Origin: CAMCXE01 sp036520615
GTDB lineage: Bacteria; Pseudomonadota; Gammaproteobacteria; Pseudomonadales; Cellvibrionaceae
Direction: 5' to 3'
Assembly (NCBI GenBank): GCA_036520615.1
Contig: DATDJI010000060.1
Coordinates: forward strand, 83,362-147,361
Length of the DNA stretch: 64,000 nt
Both the position numbers and the translations under genes were made by a program. The notes beneath the pieces are model-generated. The model saw only the letters and a program-made list of their open reading frames with translations. It did not search any database and was not told where the DNA came from. This document shows, piece after piece, positions 42,924-52,505 of the stretch; within the stretch, counting starts at the first letter, position 1; every line of letters starts with the position of its first letter.

Positions 42924-42989
42924 CCGTTAGAAAGTCCCTTAAATTGTGCTGGCCGCATGGCGCATTGAACTTAGCGGTGAAAATTTAGC

Positions 42990-43799
42990 TTATATCTGCT
43001 CAGGCTGAACTCTCTTCTTGAAAAATCCACGCGCTTTAAGGCGATTCACGCAATCGGGCCACCAGCGTTTCCAACTTTGCGGCGGCTTTGCCACCAATAC
43101 AACTGAAATGTTGTCACGGCCGCCTTGGCTCAAGGCAGTTTTCACCAATGCGTCTACCGCTTCTTGCGGATGCTGATACAAACTCAATACATCGCAGAGC
43201 ATTTGATCAGTAACCGCGTCCGTAAGGCCGTCACTGCAGAGCAAGATCCAATCATTCTTTTGCCAATGACCGCTAACTTCGTCCACATCTACTCGAGCTA
43301 AGTCAGTAGAACCTAGGCATTGCGTAATAATATTTTTTTCTGGGTGTCGCGCCATTTCGGCTGCGGTTATAGCGCCGTGTTGATAGAGCATTTGAACGTA
43401 GGAGTGATCAACAGTGAGCTGTTGCAAGCTTTTGCCTTCAGGTTGGCTGCGCCAGAGGTAAGCCCGGCTATCGCCGACCCAGGCGATTTGGTACTGATTG
43501 CCCCGGCTTAACAGGGCAACAATAGTTGATCCCATACCCTTATGGCCTTGGCCAATTTCAGCCGCGTGCAGAATGGCGCGGTGAGATTGCTGAATGGCTT
43601 CACTAAGAGGCTCGCCCTGGGAGATGGCTTTAGCAACTATATCGCCAGCGATTGCGCTTGCTACTTCGCCTGCTTCATGTCCCCCCATTCCATCGGCGAC
43701 TAAAAATAAGTTCAGCTGTCCGTCACAGACTATGGCGTCTTCGTTGTTATCACGGAATAAACCAACATCGGTAGCACTGCTGTAAAAGGCGTCAGACAT
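42990..43799 (-). CDS. PP2C-family Ser/Thr protein phosphatase (Stp1/PppA type)
   Basis: A 269-residue cytosolic metal-dependent phosphatase. All PP2C motifs are present in order: RDNNEDA, FLVADGMGGHEAGEVAS, GMGSTIVALL, VGDSRAYLW, VDHSYV, LLCSDGLTDAV and QGGRDNISVVLV. It should reverse phosphorylation by the Hanks-type kinase encoded about 3 kb away. It is convergent with the DUF945 operon and divergent from the FHA gene, so it is transcribed independently of the kinase. A basic C-terminal tail follows the catalytic domain. Confidence 0.93.
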   Translation of the reverse strand: MSDAFYSSATDVGLFRDNNEDAIVCDGQLNLFLVADGMGGHEAGEVASAIAGDIVAKAISQGEPLSEAIQQSHRAILHAAEIGQGHKGMGSTIVALLSRGNQYQIAWVGDSRAYLWRSQPEGKSLQQLTVDHSYVQMLYQHGAITAAEMARHPEKNIITQCLGSTDLARVDVDEVSGHWQKNDWILLCSDGLTDAVTDQMLCDVLSLYQHPQEAVDALVKTALSQGGRDNISVVLVAKPPQSWKRWWPDCVNRLKARGFFKKRVQPEQI

Positions 43800-44082
43800 G
43801 AAACAAAAGGGTTCCTAAAGCTTAGGTGGCGAGACTAACCTAAAAACTACTAATTGTCTTGATTGCACAAAAGCTTAGCATTTGGAATGTGCAGGGCAGC
43901 GGGTTTTAATGTACTTCGTTGAATACAGCGTTTCACTTAACTGGCACAATGCTCTTTACTGGCTCAAGCACAGCGTGCAGATTTTGCTGCGCACTATCGG
44001 CTTTGGTATAAAGTCACTCCCTGGGTTAAGTACTCAATCCGTATACTTTGCCGTTTAATTTCGCACTCTGGATCCTGCCGAC

Positions 44083-44985
44083 ATGCTGCAATTGCAATTT
44101 CTTAATTTTGCCAAACCACCTATGTGGTTAGTGGAATCTACCTATCAAGTAGGCTCTGCGGCACAGTGCAACTGCGTAATTGATCTTCCCGGAGTACTAC
44201 CTCAGCACGCCCAGTTACTGATTGATAATGACCAAGCGCAATTAACCCCGATTGCCGCGCATACTGCAGTCAATGGCACTTTAATCACCACGCCAACACT
44301 AATCGGCCACGGTGACACCCTAGAATTCGGCGGTGCGCTTATAGCCGTTGTAGATCCTAAGCTTGCTCGCAAGGCATCTTCTCCTTCTTCATTTGCACCA
44401 ACACCTGCTGTCGATGCCGATGTCACGCAGGTAATTAAAATCGCACGCTCATCGTGGTATTTACAGCCTATGAGTACCGCATTGGAGCCGAATGTAATCG
44501 AGATGAGCGGCAAAATGATTTTGGGTCGCGCCAAAGAGTGCGACGTGCGCTTGAATTTTGCCCATCTCTCCCGTCGCCATGCCGTACTTACCGTAACACC
44601 CCAAGGTTTGGAACTAGAAGACCTAGGTTCGAGCAACGGCACGTTTGTTAATGACGTTAAAGTACGTCGCGTCATGTTAAAAAATGGCGACGTATTAAGT
44701 TTTGATAATTTGCGCTTTCGAATTGTGGGACCCGAGGAAGAAACGGATAAAACACAACTTCGCCCTTCCACCGACATAGAAGAAAACCCCACTTATCTAC
44801 GACCAGACCAAGCGGTTGGAGCGCCGATGGCTGCGGCCATGCGTCAACGGGCTGCACCGAACATTACTCGCCCCTCCAGCGGCCAGGAAACAGACGACTC
44901 GCGCAAAGGGCGCATGTTTCTTTTGGTGGGCACGCTCACTGTAATTTTGTTATTCACAACGCTTATTTTTTTCTTACTGCGTTAA
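44083..44985 (+). CDS. Membrane-tethered FHA-domain protein
   Basis: A 300-residue protein. Residues about 20-90 form a divergent FHA-like fold (YQVGSAAQCNCVIDLPGVLP, HAQLLI, AVNGTLI). Residues about 150-215 are a canonical FHA phosphothreonine-binding domain (ILGRAKECDVRL, LSRRHAVL, DLGSSNGTFVND). A linker rich in Thr/Pro/Asp follows (KTQLRPSTDIEENPTYLRP), a plausible phosphorylation target, and the C-terminus is one membrane helix (MFLLVGTLTVILLFTTLIFF). It is the expected reader of kinase phosphorylation, next to the phosphatase gene and divergent from it. Confidence 0.9.
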   Translation: MLQLQFLNFAKPPMWLVESTYQVGSAAQCNCVIDLPGVLPQHAQLLIDNDQAQLTPIAAHTAVNGTLITTPTLIGHGDTLEFGGALIAVVDPKLARKASSPSSFAPTPAVDADVTQVIKIARSSWYLQPMSTALEPNVIEMSGKMILGRAKECDVRLNFAHLSRRHAVLTVTPQGLELEDLGSSNGTFVNDVKVRRVMLKNGDVLSFDNLRFRIVGPEEETDKTQLRPSTDIEENPTYLRPDQAVGAPMAAAMRQRAAPNITRPSSGQETDDSRKGRMFLLVGTLTVILLFTTLIFFLLR

Positions 44986-45824
44986 GTTCCGGTCTATACC
45001 GCGAATCTAACCCGACCGCCTTAGCCATCTCGACCGCTCGCGTTAAGCTGCTTAATAAGGCACGCTGACGAAATTCAGGCCGCGCCCATAACTTAATTTA
45101 ACGCGAGCGACCTGCAAAAAGTCCTTTAAATATTGCTCCATCAGTTTATAAGCTGATAAGCCCGGTTATTGCTGTGGCCGTCATAAAGGCAACGTTAAAT
45201 CTACTACCAGTCCTGAGCGCAGTGTGCGTTTAAATAATTAAATAGCGATACACAATCTCCCATTAAAGTCCAACCGACTTAAACTCTCCTATAAATCCTG
45301 TTAACACCAAATGCATTCGCATGCTTCATATCGCGTTAAAACTCATAATTTGTATTGCGGTTCAACGCATCAGCTCCAATGTTTAACGGGCGCTACGCCA
45401 CACCCATAAAATAAATTTATATTCTGATGCAAAAATTTTGAAAATAATTTTGACTTGGGTTTGGCAGCTCATCTATTGTGCCCGCCAATGTAATATAAAT
45501 ATGCAGATTAAAATTTGCCCCACTGAGCAAATAAATAAACAATAATAATCTCTGCATTTGTCTAACTAATTTACATTTGATGCAAAAGAATTCTCTGTGC
45601 GTTATTTGTGATTTTGTCTTACGAATTGCCTATTGTGTTTGACCTTTTTGCAAGGGTCCTAATAGGTTTTCCGAAAGCATTTTTTAGACGAAACCTGCAG
45701 CTTCGCTGCACGGGGAATTTAAATTACATCTGTTTTGCAGCTGTTAGATCCGCATTATCACGGTAGATATAACACGTATATTTGGTACAAATAAAAATTA
45801 AAATAATTAGAATTGGAGTTAATC
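44986..45824. other. Long intergenic region upstream of the TonB receptor
   Basis: About 840 bases, increasingly AT-rich to the right. An inverted repeat GCTCGCGTTAA (45036-45046) / TTAACGCGAGC (45098-45108) encloses about 50 bases and could be a terminator-like or structured RNA element for the FHA gene. The last 200 bases must contain the receptor promoter and a possibly long leader. No credible coding frame was found. Confidence 0.4.
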
Positions 45825-48791
45825 ATGAATCAAAAACACACTCGCCCCTTATTTAAAATTAGTCTGCTCAGTTTGGCAGTAGCTTCGTCGATGGCTTATT
45901 CGCAGGAAGCGACAGTTGATGAAGTGGTGGTAACTGGATACAAAGCTAGTTTGCAAAATGCCACTAATGCTAAGCGTGAATCGACTTCATTAGTGGAATC
46001 TGTTTTTGCCGAAGATATAGGTAAATTTGCTGATACCAATATTGCCGAAGCGATAAACCGTATGCCGGGCATTCAAATTAGCCGCGATGTGTTCGGTGAC
46101 GGAACGAACGTTTCGATTCGTGGGTTGGGAACTAGTTTTACTAAAGTGACGTTAAATAGTTCGCAAATTGCAGTGGCTTCAGCCGGCAGTGTGGATAGCC
46201 AAAATCAAAACCGAGAAATAGATCTAAATTTATTTCCAACAGAATTATTTACGCGCTTTGACGTACAAAAAACACCTATTGCAGGGCAGCTTGAAGGCGG
46301 CGTGGCAGGGGTAGTTAATATCCGCGCTGCACGACCGTTTGACAACAAAGAATCTGGCTTTAATTCTATAGTTAACGTTCAGGGTGTTTATACAGATATC
46401 AATAGCAAAACAAGCCCTAAATTATCGGCTATGGGCAGTTGGACCAATGACACCTTTGGTGTGTTAGGCGGTGTGTCCATTTATAACAAACATTTAACCA
46501 CCGAAGGATTTGAAACCATCGGTTGGACCAATCTTAATACTTCCCACAAACTTTGCGGCACCACCCCTAGTACTGCACCAGGCTCGGTAGAGACATTAGC
46601 TACTACCGGTGGGTGTAATCCGCTGGGTGGAAATGGTTGGAACGTTGCAGGACTTGATCAAACCACCACTAGCCCGAATTTTGGAAACGGCGTTGTGCCT
46701 GTAGGTGCAGGAGCAGGCTTAGTAGCAGGCACTGTAATTGATCAAAAGTTTTTATTAGATAACAACCCGGGCCTAAATATCACTCAAATTTCCGACGCTT
46801 TGATTCCACGCTTAGGTCGCCCTGCGTATATGGATGGAACTCAGGATCGAGTAACAGGGTTAGTGTCTTTTGAATATCGCCCGTCAGATGAAATGCAATA
46901 CTATTTTGATGTCATCAGTACCAGTCAGGATAAAGATTTTAATCGTTTAGATTTGGATTTTGTAGGGCGCAATGGCACTGCTATACCGCTTAATATGAAA
47001 GTCAATTCTGACAACGTCGTAACTTCTGCAACGTTTGCAAATGCGCAATTTTTCCTTGAAGCGCGTCCTTACACTGAAGCGCTTGATTTTTATAATCTTA
47101 ACCCAGGCGCACATTTTGAATTTGCTGACATACACCAGATTGATGTGCAGTTAAATTCGAGCCGTAGTGATTGGAAACGGGAAGCACCAACGATATTAGT
47201 TAATACTCCTGCCAACGCAGGGTTGTATGTAGATTATAGCAACGCCGGTGATGTACCAAGTTATGCAGCTAAAATTGGTGATACAGCGGTTAATTTTAAC
47301 GACCCTAACTTAGGCTGGACTTGGGCTGGAGGGCGGGTGAATATCCAAAATGAGAAACGCAAAACTAAAACCGATGGGGCCCACATTGATTATCGAATCG
47401 GTGATGATGCTAATAATTTCAAATTGGGTCTGGCTACAGATGGCATCCGTCGTGAAATTAGAGGCTATGACAATACTAGTCGTTGGGAAGATATAGTTTG
47501 TCGTGACGGCCTAGACGCAAATGGTAATTCACCTGCTACAGCTGTGCGAAAACCATGTAATGGCTTAAATCCTAACTCGAAAATACCACAATCTGCATTA
47601 GCTTCTTATCTCAAGCCAGGCCCTTACGGTTTTGTAAGTGTTGATTACGACCGTTTTAAAGCGGCTACTCAATATGCTGAATTAAGCGCAAGTGCTCCAG
47701 AAGGTAACATTGCTACCGGAGCTAATTCAGGTATCGTCGATGAAGATACACAGGGCGCCTATATTGAATTAAATACATCCACAGAAATTGCGGGCCGGAC
47801 AGCTAAATTGAACATTGGCACTCGATATGCCACCACTGATCAGTTAATTTCCGGACCGGTTACCGTAAACGGTGTGCGTCAATGGGTAGATCTTAAATCC
47901 AAATATGATGCGCTTTTGCCTTCATTTAATACGACCTACGAAATTGCCGAAGACGTAATATTGCGGTTTTCAACATCACGTTCTTTGACCCGAGCTGACC
48001 CCAGTGCAATGTTGCCCGCGATTAGTTTCGGCGATGTATCAGCGCAAAATGCCAGTGTAGGTAACCCTAATTTGTCACCTTATTTGTCTACGAATATAGA
48101 CTTTGGCGGTGAGTGGTATACAGGCGATGAGGGTTATGTGGGAGCAACTCTGTTCAAGAAGCAAATTACTGGGTTTACTGTTAATGGAACTAATTCCTAC
48201 GTCTTCAGCAAAACAGGTATTCCATGGGATCTTTTAAGTCAGGATCAAAAAAACGCTATTAATTCCCGCGGCGGTCCGGATGCAGCAAAAATAACCGTAC
48301 AGCAGCAAGTAAATGCGTCTGGAAATCTAGAAATTGAAGGCTCCGAATTTACATGGGTACAACCGCTTAATATGGTAGTAACAGGTCTTGGCATTAATGC
48401 CAACTACACACGCATTCATCAGAGAAGTGAAGGGCCAGGTCTTCCTGCTCAAGCAATAGGCGTGTCACCTTCGACCTATAACTTCACTACCTATTGGGAA
48501 AATTATGGTGCATCTGTTCGACTGACATATGTATGGAATGATAAGCAGCTGTCTTCTGGACCTGGGCAACAAAACATTTCTATTGCACAGCTCAAAACCG
48601 ACGCTCGCGGTCAGTTAGATCTCTCTACCAGTTATGACTTTGAAAATGTACTGGGCGAGCCTCAGATAACTTTTAATATTAGTAATTTAACTGGGGAATC
48701 GCAGCGCCAAACATTCCAATACGAATCTGCAACATATACTTTTTATGACCCAGGCCCTACTGCAACCTTGGGTGTGCGGGCTTCATTTTAA
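45825..48791 (+). CDS. TonB-dependent outer-membrane receptor
   Basis: A 988-residue receptor of the large Xanthomonas/Caulobacter type (TIGR01782-like). It has a signal peptide (ISLLSLAVASSMAYSQ), a TonB box DEVVVTGYKASLQ, and a plug with ESVFAEDIGKFADTNIAEAI, NRMPGIQISRD and VSIRGLGTSFTKVTLN. A 22-strand-type barrel follows and ends in the aromatic-terminal GVRASF. The ATG at 45825 has GGAG at good spacing. This subfamily often imports plant oligosaccharides; the next gene is a GH30 xylanase, so a xylo-oligosaccharide ligand is plausible but unproven. A terminator follows about 190 bases downstream. Confidence 0.93.
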   Translation: MNQKHTRPLFKISLLSLAVASSMAYSQEATVDEVVVTGYKASLQNATNAKRESTSLVESVFAEDIGKFADTNIAEAINRMPGIQISRDVFGDGTNVSIRGLGTSFTKVTLNSSQIAVASAGSVDSQNQNREIDLNLFPTELFTRFDVQKTPIAGQLEGGVAGVVNIRAARPFDNKESGFNSIVNVQGVYTDINSKTSPKLSAMGSWTNDTFGVLGGVSIYNKHLTTEGFETIGWTNLNTSHKLCGTTPSTAPGSVETLATTGGCNPLGGNGWNVAGLDQTTTSPNFGNGVVPVGAGAGLVAGTVIDQKFLLDNNPGLNITQISDALIPRLGRPAYMDGTQDRVTGLVSFEYRPSDEMQYYFDVISTSQDKDFNRLDLDFVGRNGTAIPLNMKVNSDNVVTSATFANAQFFLEARPYTEALDFYNLNPGAHFEFADIHQIDVQLNSSRSDWKREAPTILVNTPANAGLYVDYSNAGDVPSYAAKIGDTAVNFNDPNLGWTWAGGRVNIQNEKRKTKTDGAHIDYRIGDDANNFKLGLATDGIRREIRGYDNTSRWEDIVCRDGLDANGNSPATAVRKPCNGLNPNSKIPQSALASYLKPGPYGFVSVDYDRFKAATQYAELSASAPEGNIATGANSGIVDEDTQGAYIELNTSTEIAGRTAKLNIGTRYATTDQLISGPVTVNGVRQWVDLKSKYDALLPSFNTTYEIAEDVILRFSTSRSLTRADPSAMLPAISFGDVSAQNASVGNPNLSPYLSTNIDFGGEWYTGDEGYVGATLFKKQITGFTVNGTNSYVFSKTGIPWDLLSQDQKNAINSRGGPDAAKITVQQQVNASGNLEIEGSEFTWVQPLNMVVTGLGINANYTRIHQRSEGPGLPAQAIGVSPSTYNFTTYWENYGASVRLTYVWNDKQLSSGPGQQNISIAQLKTDARGQLDLSTSYDFENVLGEPQITFNISNLTGESQRQTFQYESATYTFYDPGPTATLGVRASF

Positions 48792-49241
48792 CGAATACTT
48801 ATTAAAGTCGGTTACAAAAGGGATCTGTCGAGGTAATACAGAATAATATATATATTCCTATTTTAACCCCCTAATTAGATCCAAATAGATTCGGTAAATT
48901 TGATAAAAGGCTCGAACATTCAAATTGGGTATGAATTTTGTTATAAGCAACCGAAATTTTTAATCTCTAATCAAGCGCGCAGCAACTTTAATTGTTGCGC
49001 GTTTTTGTTTTAAAAATCTTGCCCCGTTCTTTTACCTCTACGCCTAAATTAAATTCTCAAAAATAAAATCCAATTTGGTGCTCATCACATTTCATAAAAT
49101 AGCTCCGGTCAAATTCTCGACACCATCAAAATTACCGAGAAAACAGGGTGACCACTTTATTTAATACCTCTATTCTCAAACGCCGCCCGCATACAATTTC
49201 CTTCCTTATTAACTGGGCTGCGCCAATGCAAGGGGAATAAA
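48792..49241. other. Intergenic region between the receptor and the GH30 gene
   Basis: About 450 AT-rich bases with a terminator-like hairpin at 48975-49006 and then presumably the GH30 promoter. No coding frame. Confidence 0.4.
48975..49006 (+). terminator. Terminator-like hairpin after the TonB receptor
   Basis: GCAAC, loop TTTAATT, GTTGC with flanking GCGC-rich bases, followed by GTTTTTGTTTT. It lies about 190 bases after the receptor stop. Confidence 0.7.
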
Positions 49242-50720
49242 ATGTCATTAAAAATAATTAATCCTAGCGCTCTGTTAGTTAGCCTATTGTTGTGCGCCTG
49301 TAGCGGGCCTGAAGATATTGCGTCTTCGTCAAGTAGCTCATCTTCTGGCAGTTCTTCTAATAATTCGTCTTCAAGCAGTAGTTCTTCCTCAAGCAGCTCA
49401 TCATCCAGCAGCAGCTCGTCGTCAAGCAGTTCTTCTTCATCCAGTAGCAGCTCATCCTCCGGTGTTTTGTTACCGCCAACCGGTGCGGATATTACTGTTG
49501 ATCCACGTACTAAATATCAAAAAATTGATGGTTTCGGTGGGGCTTTTCCGATGTGGGATGGTGGCAGTGGCCAGCGCTTAACGCTTAGTGAAGTTAGAAC
49601 TGCTGTGGGCATGGGCGATAACGAATTGGGCTTGTCTATTGCGCGTGTCGTTATTGAACCAACTGAAGAGAAATGGGTACTCGATGTTGAATCATTACGT
49701 GAAGCAAAAACCTACAGCCCAGACGTACAAATTCTTGCGACACCCTGGACGCCACCGGCTAAATGGAAAACAAACAATAGTGAAATTAACGGTGGTAAAC
49801 TTAAAACAGAATATTATGACGATTACGCACTTCACTTAAATAGTTATGTGCAATACATGGCGAAAGAAAGTATAAAAATTGATGTAGTTTCAGTGCAAAA
49901 CGAACCTGACTGGCATCCTGCCTATCAGTCCTGTGATTGGAGCGGTACGGAATTTAAAAATTTTGTGCGCGATTATGTACCTATGATTCAGGGTGTAAAA
50001 ATATTAGTAGGTGAATCGCTGCGTTTTGATCGATCGGTAACTGACCCCACACTTAATGACAGTGTTGCCGTAAACAATATGCATATCGTCGGTGGACATC
50101 TATACAGCGCTGAATCCAGCGGCTTTTTAAGCCGCTATCCTTTAGCCGAACAGAAAAATAAACCCAGCTGGATGACAGAGTGGAATATTCACGAAGCCGA
50201 TGGCAGTGGTTCGAATATTTGGGGCACGCCGGAAAATCAAAAAGCCTGGGATGAGAGCCTCGATACAGTTATGCGTACGGTGCATAGATCCATGGAATCT
50301 AATTGGTCGGCTTATATTTGGTGGTGGCTGCGTCGTTTTTATTCATTTATTGGTGAGGGTGAAGCTCAATACGGCACGACTAAAGGCGCCGTACTAAAAC
50401 GCGGTTGGGCATTTTCTCAATACGCAAAATATGTTCGGCCAGGCTATGTTCGCGTGCAGGCCGATAAAAGCACCAAAGCCAATGGAATTGAATTAACCGC
50501 TTATCAGGGTGATAACAAAATTGTCGTCGTAATGTTAAATCGTGGGCAGAGTGCGGTGAATAATGTGATAGTGGGCGTTCCACAGATAATTAAAAATGCC
50601 GAATATTTTTCTACATCGCGCACTACCAGCCGAGCTAAAACCGAGATTGTCGCCAGCGGACAAAAAGCTACGCTTAGTGTTGCGGCTAGAAGTATCTCAA
50701 CTGTCATACTCTCTTATTAA
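49242..50720 (+). CDS. Poly-Ser lipoprotein GH30 xylanase
   Basis: A 492-residue outer-membrane or surface lipoprotein. The signal peptide ends at Cys20 (LLCAC) followed by SGPEDIA and about 50 residues of nearly pure serine. The catalytic part is a GH30 enzyme, probably subfamily 8 (glucuronoxylanase): YQKIDGFGGAFPMW at the N-terminus, acid/base Glu221 in VQNEPDW, nucleophile Glu313 in MTEWNIHEAD, and the aromatic segment IWWWLRRFYSF where the glucuronic-acid-recognising arginine lies in that subfamily. A C-terminal beta domain (GIELTAYQGDNKIVVVMLN) completes it. AAGGGG precedes the ATG. It lies directly downstream of the TonB receptor but behind a terminator. Confidence 0.92.
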   Translation: MSLKIINPSALLVSLLLCACSGPEDIASSSSSSSSGSSSNNSSSSSSSSSSSSSSSSSSSSSSSSSSSSSSSSGVLLPPTGADITVDPRTKYQKIDGFGGAFPMWDGGSGQRLTLSEVRTAVGMGDNELGLSIARVVIEPTEEKWVLDVESLREAKTYSPDVQILATPWTPPAKWKTNNSEINGGKLKTEYYDDYALHLNSYVQYMAKESIKIDVVSVQNEPDWHPAYQSCDWSGTEFKNFVRDYVPMIQGVKILVGESLRFDRSVTDPTLNDSVAVNNMHIVGGHLYSAESSGFLSRYPLAEQKNKPSWMTEWNIHEADGSGSNIWGTPENQKAWDESLDTVMRTVHRSMESNWSAYIWWWLRRFYSFIGEGEAQYGTTKGAVLKRGWAFSQYAKYVRPGYVRVQADKSTKANGIELTAYQGDNKIVVVMLNRGQSAVNNVIVGVPQIIKNAEYFSTSRTTSRAKTEIVASGQKATLSVAARSISTVILSY

Positions 50721-50766
50721 TTTCACCATTATCACCATCGCATCTGTTGGCTTGCTCAACCACGCA

Positions 50767-50810
50767 AGCCAGATCATCATCTTTGCTAGTTTACCGAAGA
50801 TGATCTGGCT
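50767..50810 (+). terminator. Hairpin after the GH30 gene
   Basis: AGCCAGATCATC (50767-50778) and GATGATCTGGCT (50799-50810) form a perfect 12-base stem with a 20-base loop. The downstream tract is GTTTGCTCGG rather than a clean T run, so it is a probable but not classic terminator. Confidence 0.55.
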
Positions 50811-50954
50811 GTTTGCTCGGTAAAAAATTATTAAATCACGGGCACACTGAAGCAACCACCTGGGCGAGATCCATATAGCGAATATTAAATTTGCATCCTG
50901 AGAACAGCTGGTGTCTGATGACGCCCTAATCAGCTTTTGTGGGGCGCAGCCTTT

Positions 50955-52487
50955 ATGTCAGCCATTACTCTTGCCCAAGCGGGCAGCCTACCTTTGGAAC
51001 TACTGCTGCCGTTGGCTAACCGTCACGGATTAATTACCGGCGCGACGGGTACGGGTAAAACCGTGAGCTTGCAAACCCTGGCGGAGGGGCTTTCTCGTGC
51101 GGGGGTGCCGGTTTTTATGGCCGATATAAAAGGCGATTTATCGGGGCTTGCCGCTGCAGGCTGTGCCACTGAGAAGTTATCCGCAGTGATCGCCAAACGA
51201 AAATTACCAGCGCCGGTATTTGCCGCTAATAACTGTGTATTTTGGGATTTATTCGGTGAGCAAGGCCACCCAGTGCGTGCGACCATTTCCGATATGGGGC
51301 CTTTAATGCTCGCTCGGTTATTTAATTTAAATGATGTGCAAACCGGCGTGTTGCAGTTGGTCTTTAAAGTGGCTGACGATCAAGATTTATTGTTGTTGGA
51401 CGTGAAAGATCTGCGGGCGATGCTGCGTTATGTCAGTGACAACAGCAAAACACTAGCGCCTGATTACGGTAATATTTCCGCAGCTTCTATCGGCGCTATT
51501 ACTCGGGCTTTATTAAATTTAGAGCAAGAGGGCGGCGATAGTTTTTTCGGCGAACCGATGTTAAATATTTTGGATTTAATCCAGACTGATGCAAAGGGCA
51601 GGGGCGTGATTAATGTGCTCGCTGGCGAGCGATTGATGACCCAGCCGCGTATTTATGCGTGTTTTTTACTTTGGTTACTTGCCGAATTATTCGAACACTT
51701 ACCTGAAGTTGGCGATTGTGAAAAACCTAAAATCGTATTCTTTTTCGATGAAGCACATTTGTTATTTAATGATGCTCCACAAGCACTATTAGAAAAAATA
51801 GAACAAGTAGTGCGGCTGATTCGCTCTAAGGGCGTGGGCATTTATTTTGTTACGCAAAATCCGTTGGATATTCCCGATACAGTGCTTGGGCAATTGGGTA
51901 ATCGTATTCAACACGCGTTGCGCGCATTCAGCCCGAAAGATCAAAAAGCGGTAAAAGCCGCCGCACAAACCTTAAGGGTCAACCCGAATATAGATACTGA
52001 AACTGCCATTACAGAATTGGCCGTGGGTGAGGCATTGGTGTCGTTTTTAGACAGTGAGGGCAGGCCTGCACCGGTGGAGCGGGCATTTATAGTGCCGCCT
52101 GGATCGAGATTGGGGCCTTTAACATCGCCTGAGCGCGCTGAGCAAATAAAACAATCGGCGTTAGCGGGAATTTATGAGGCGCTTCAAGATACGACTTCAG
52201 CCTATGAAAAACTCTCTCACCCATCCGCGCCAGTCATTCAAAATTCTTCCGGTCAAGCCAGGCCTGAGCAGACTATTCCAGCAGAGGCCCAGAATAAGAG
52301 TTCAGGGTTTGGCGATAGCGTACAGGATGTTCTATTTGGCAGTACCGGTCCTCGCGGCGGCAAGCGTGCAGGCTTAGTCGAAACAGCGGCGAAAACAATT
52401 GTGCGGCAACTAGCCAGCGAAGTGGGACGGCAATTAGTGCGCGGAATTTTAGGTTCTTTAACCGGCAGCTCGCGCAGACGGCGTTAA
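50955..52487 (+). CDS. HerA-like ATPase (DUF853/YjgR family)
   Basis: A 510-residue FtsK/HerA-superfamily P-loop ATPase. Walker A GATGTGKT lies at about residues 29-36, VFMADIKGDLSGL follows, and Walker B is IVFFFDEAHLLF. IRSKGVGIYFVTQNPLDIPD and LGNRIQHALRAFSPKDQKAV are characteristic of the YjgR/DUF853 group. The C-terminal region is Ser/Gln-rich and then basic. Function in bacteria is not well established; a DNA-pumping or translocase role is suggested by the fold. The ATG at 50955 is chosen over an in-frame TTG at 50937. The channel gene follows 18 bases later. Confidence 0.9.
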   Translation: MSAITLAQAGSLPLELLLPLANRHGLITGATGTGKTVSLQTLAEGLSRAGVPVFMADIKGDLSGLAAAGCATEKLSAVIAKRKLPAPVFAANNCVFWDLFGEQGHPVRATISDMGPLMLARLFNLNDVQTGVLQLVFKVADDQDLLLLDVKDLRAMLRYVSDNSKTLAPDYGNISAASIGAITRALLNLEQEGGDSFFGEPMLNILDLIQTDAKGRGVINVLAGERLMTQPRIYACFLLWLLAELFEHLPEVGDCEKPKIVFFFDEAHLLFNDAPQALLEKIEQVVRLIRSKGVGIYFVTQNPLDIPDTVLGQLGNRIQHALRAFSPKDQKAVKAAAQTLRVNPNIDTETAITELAVGEALVSFLDSEGRPAPVERAFIVPPGSRLGPLTSPERAEQIKQSALAGIYEALQDTTSAYEKLSHPSAPVIQNSSGQARPEQTIPAEAQNKSSGFGDSVQDVLFGSTGPRGGKRAGLVETAAKTIVRQLASEVGRQLVRGILGSLTGSSRRRR

Positions 52488-52505
52488 TTTTTCAGTAGAT
52501 TGTAT

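Noticed and set aside
37392..44985. Type VI secretion locus
   Set aside because: Kinase, phosphatase and FHA genes are typical T6SS regulators, but no Tss/Hcp/VgrG structural gene is present in the window.
44990..45095. Minus-strand protein-like stretch after the FHA gene (ALLSSLTRAVEMAKAVGL)
   Set aside because: Only about 38 open codons, no start signal, and it continues as an antisense shadow of the FHA gene.
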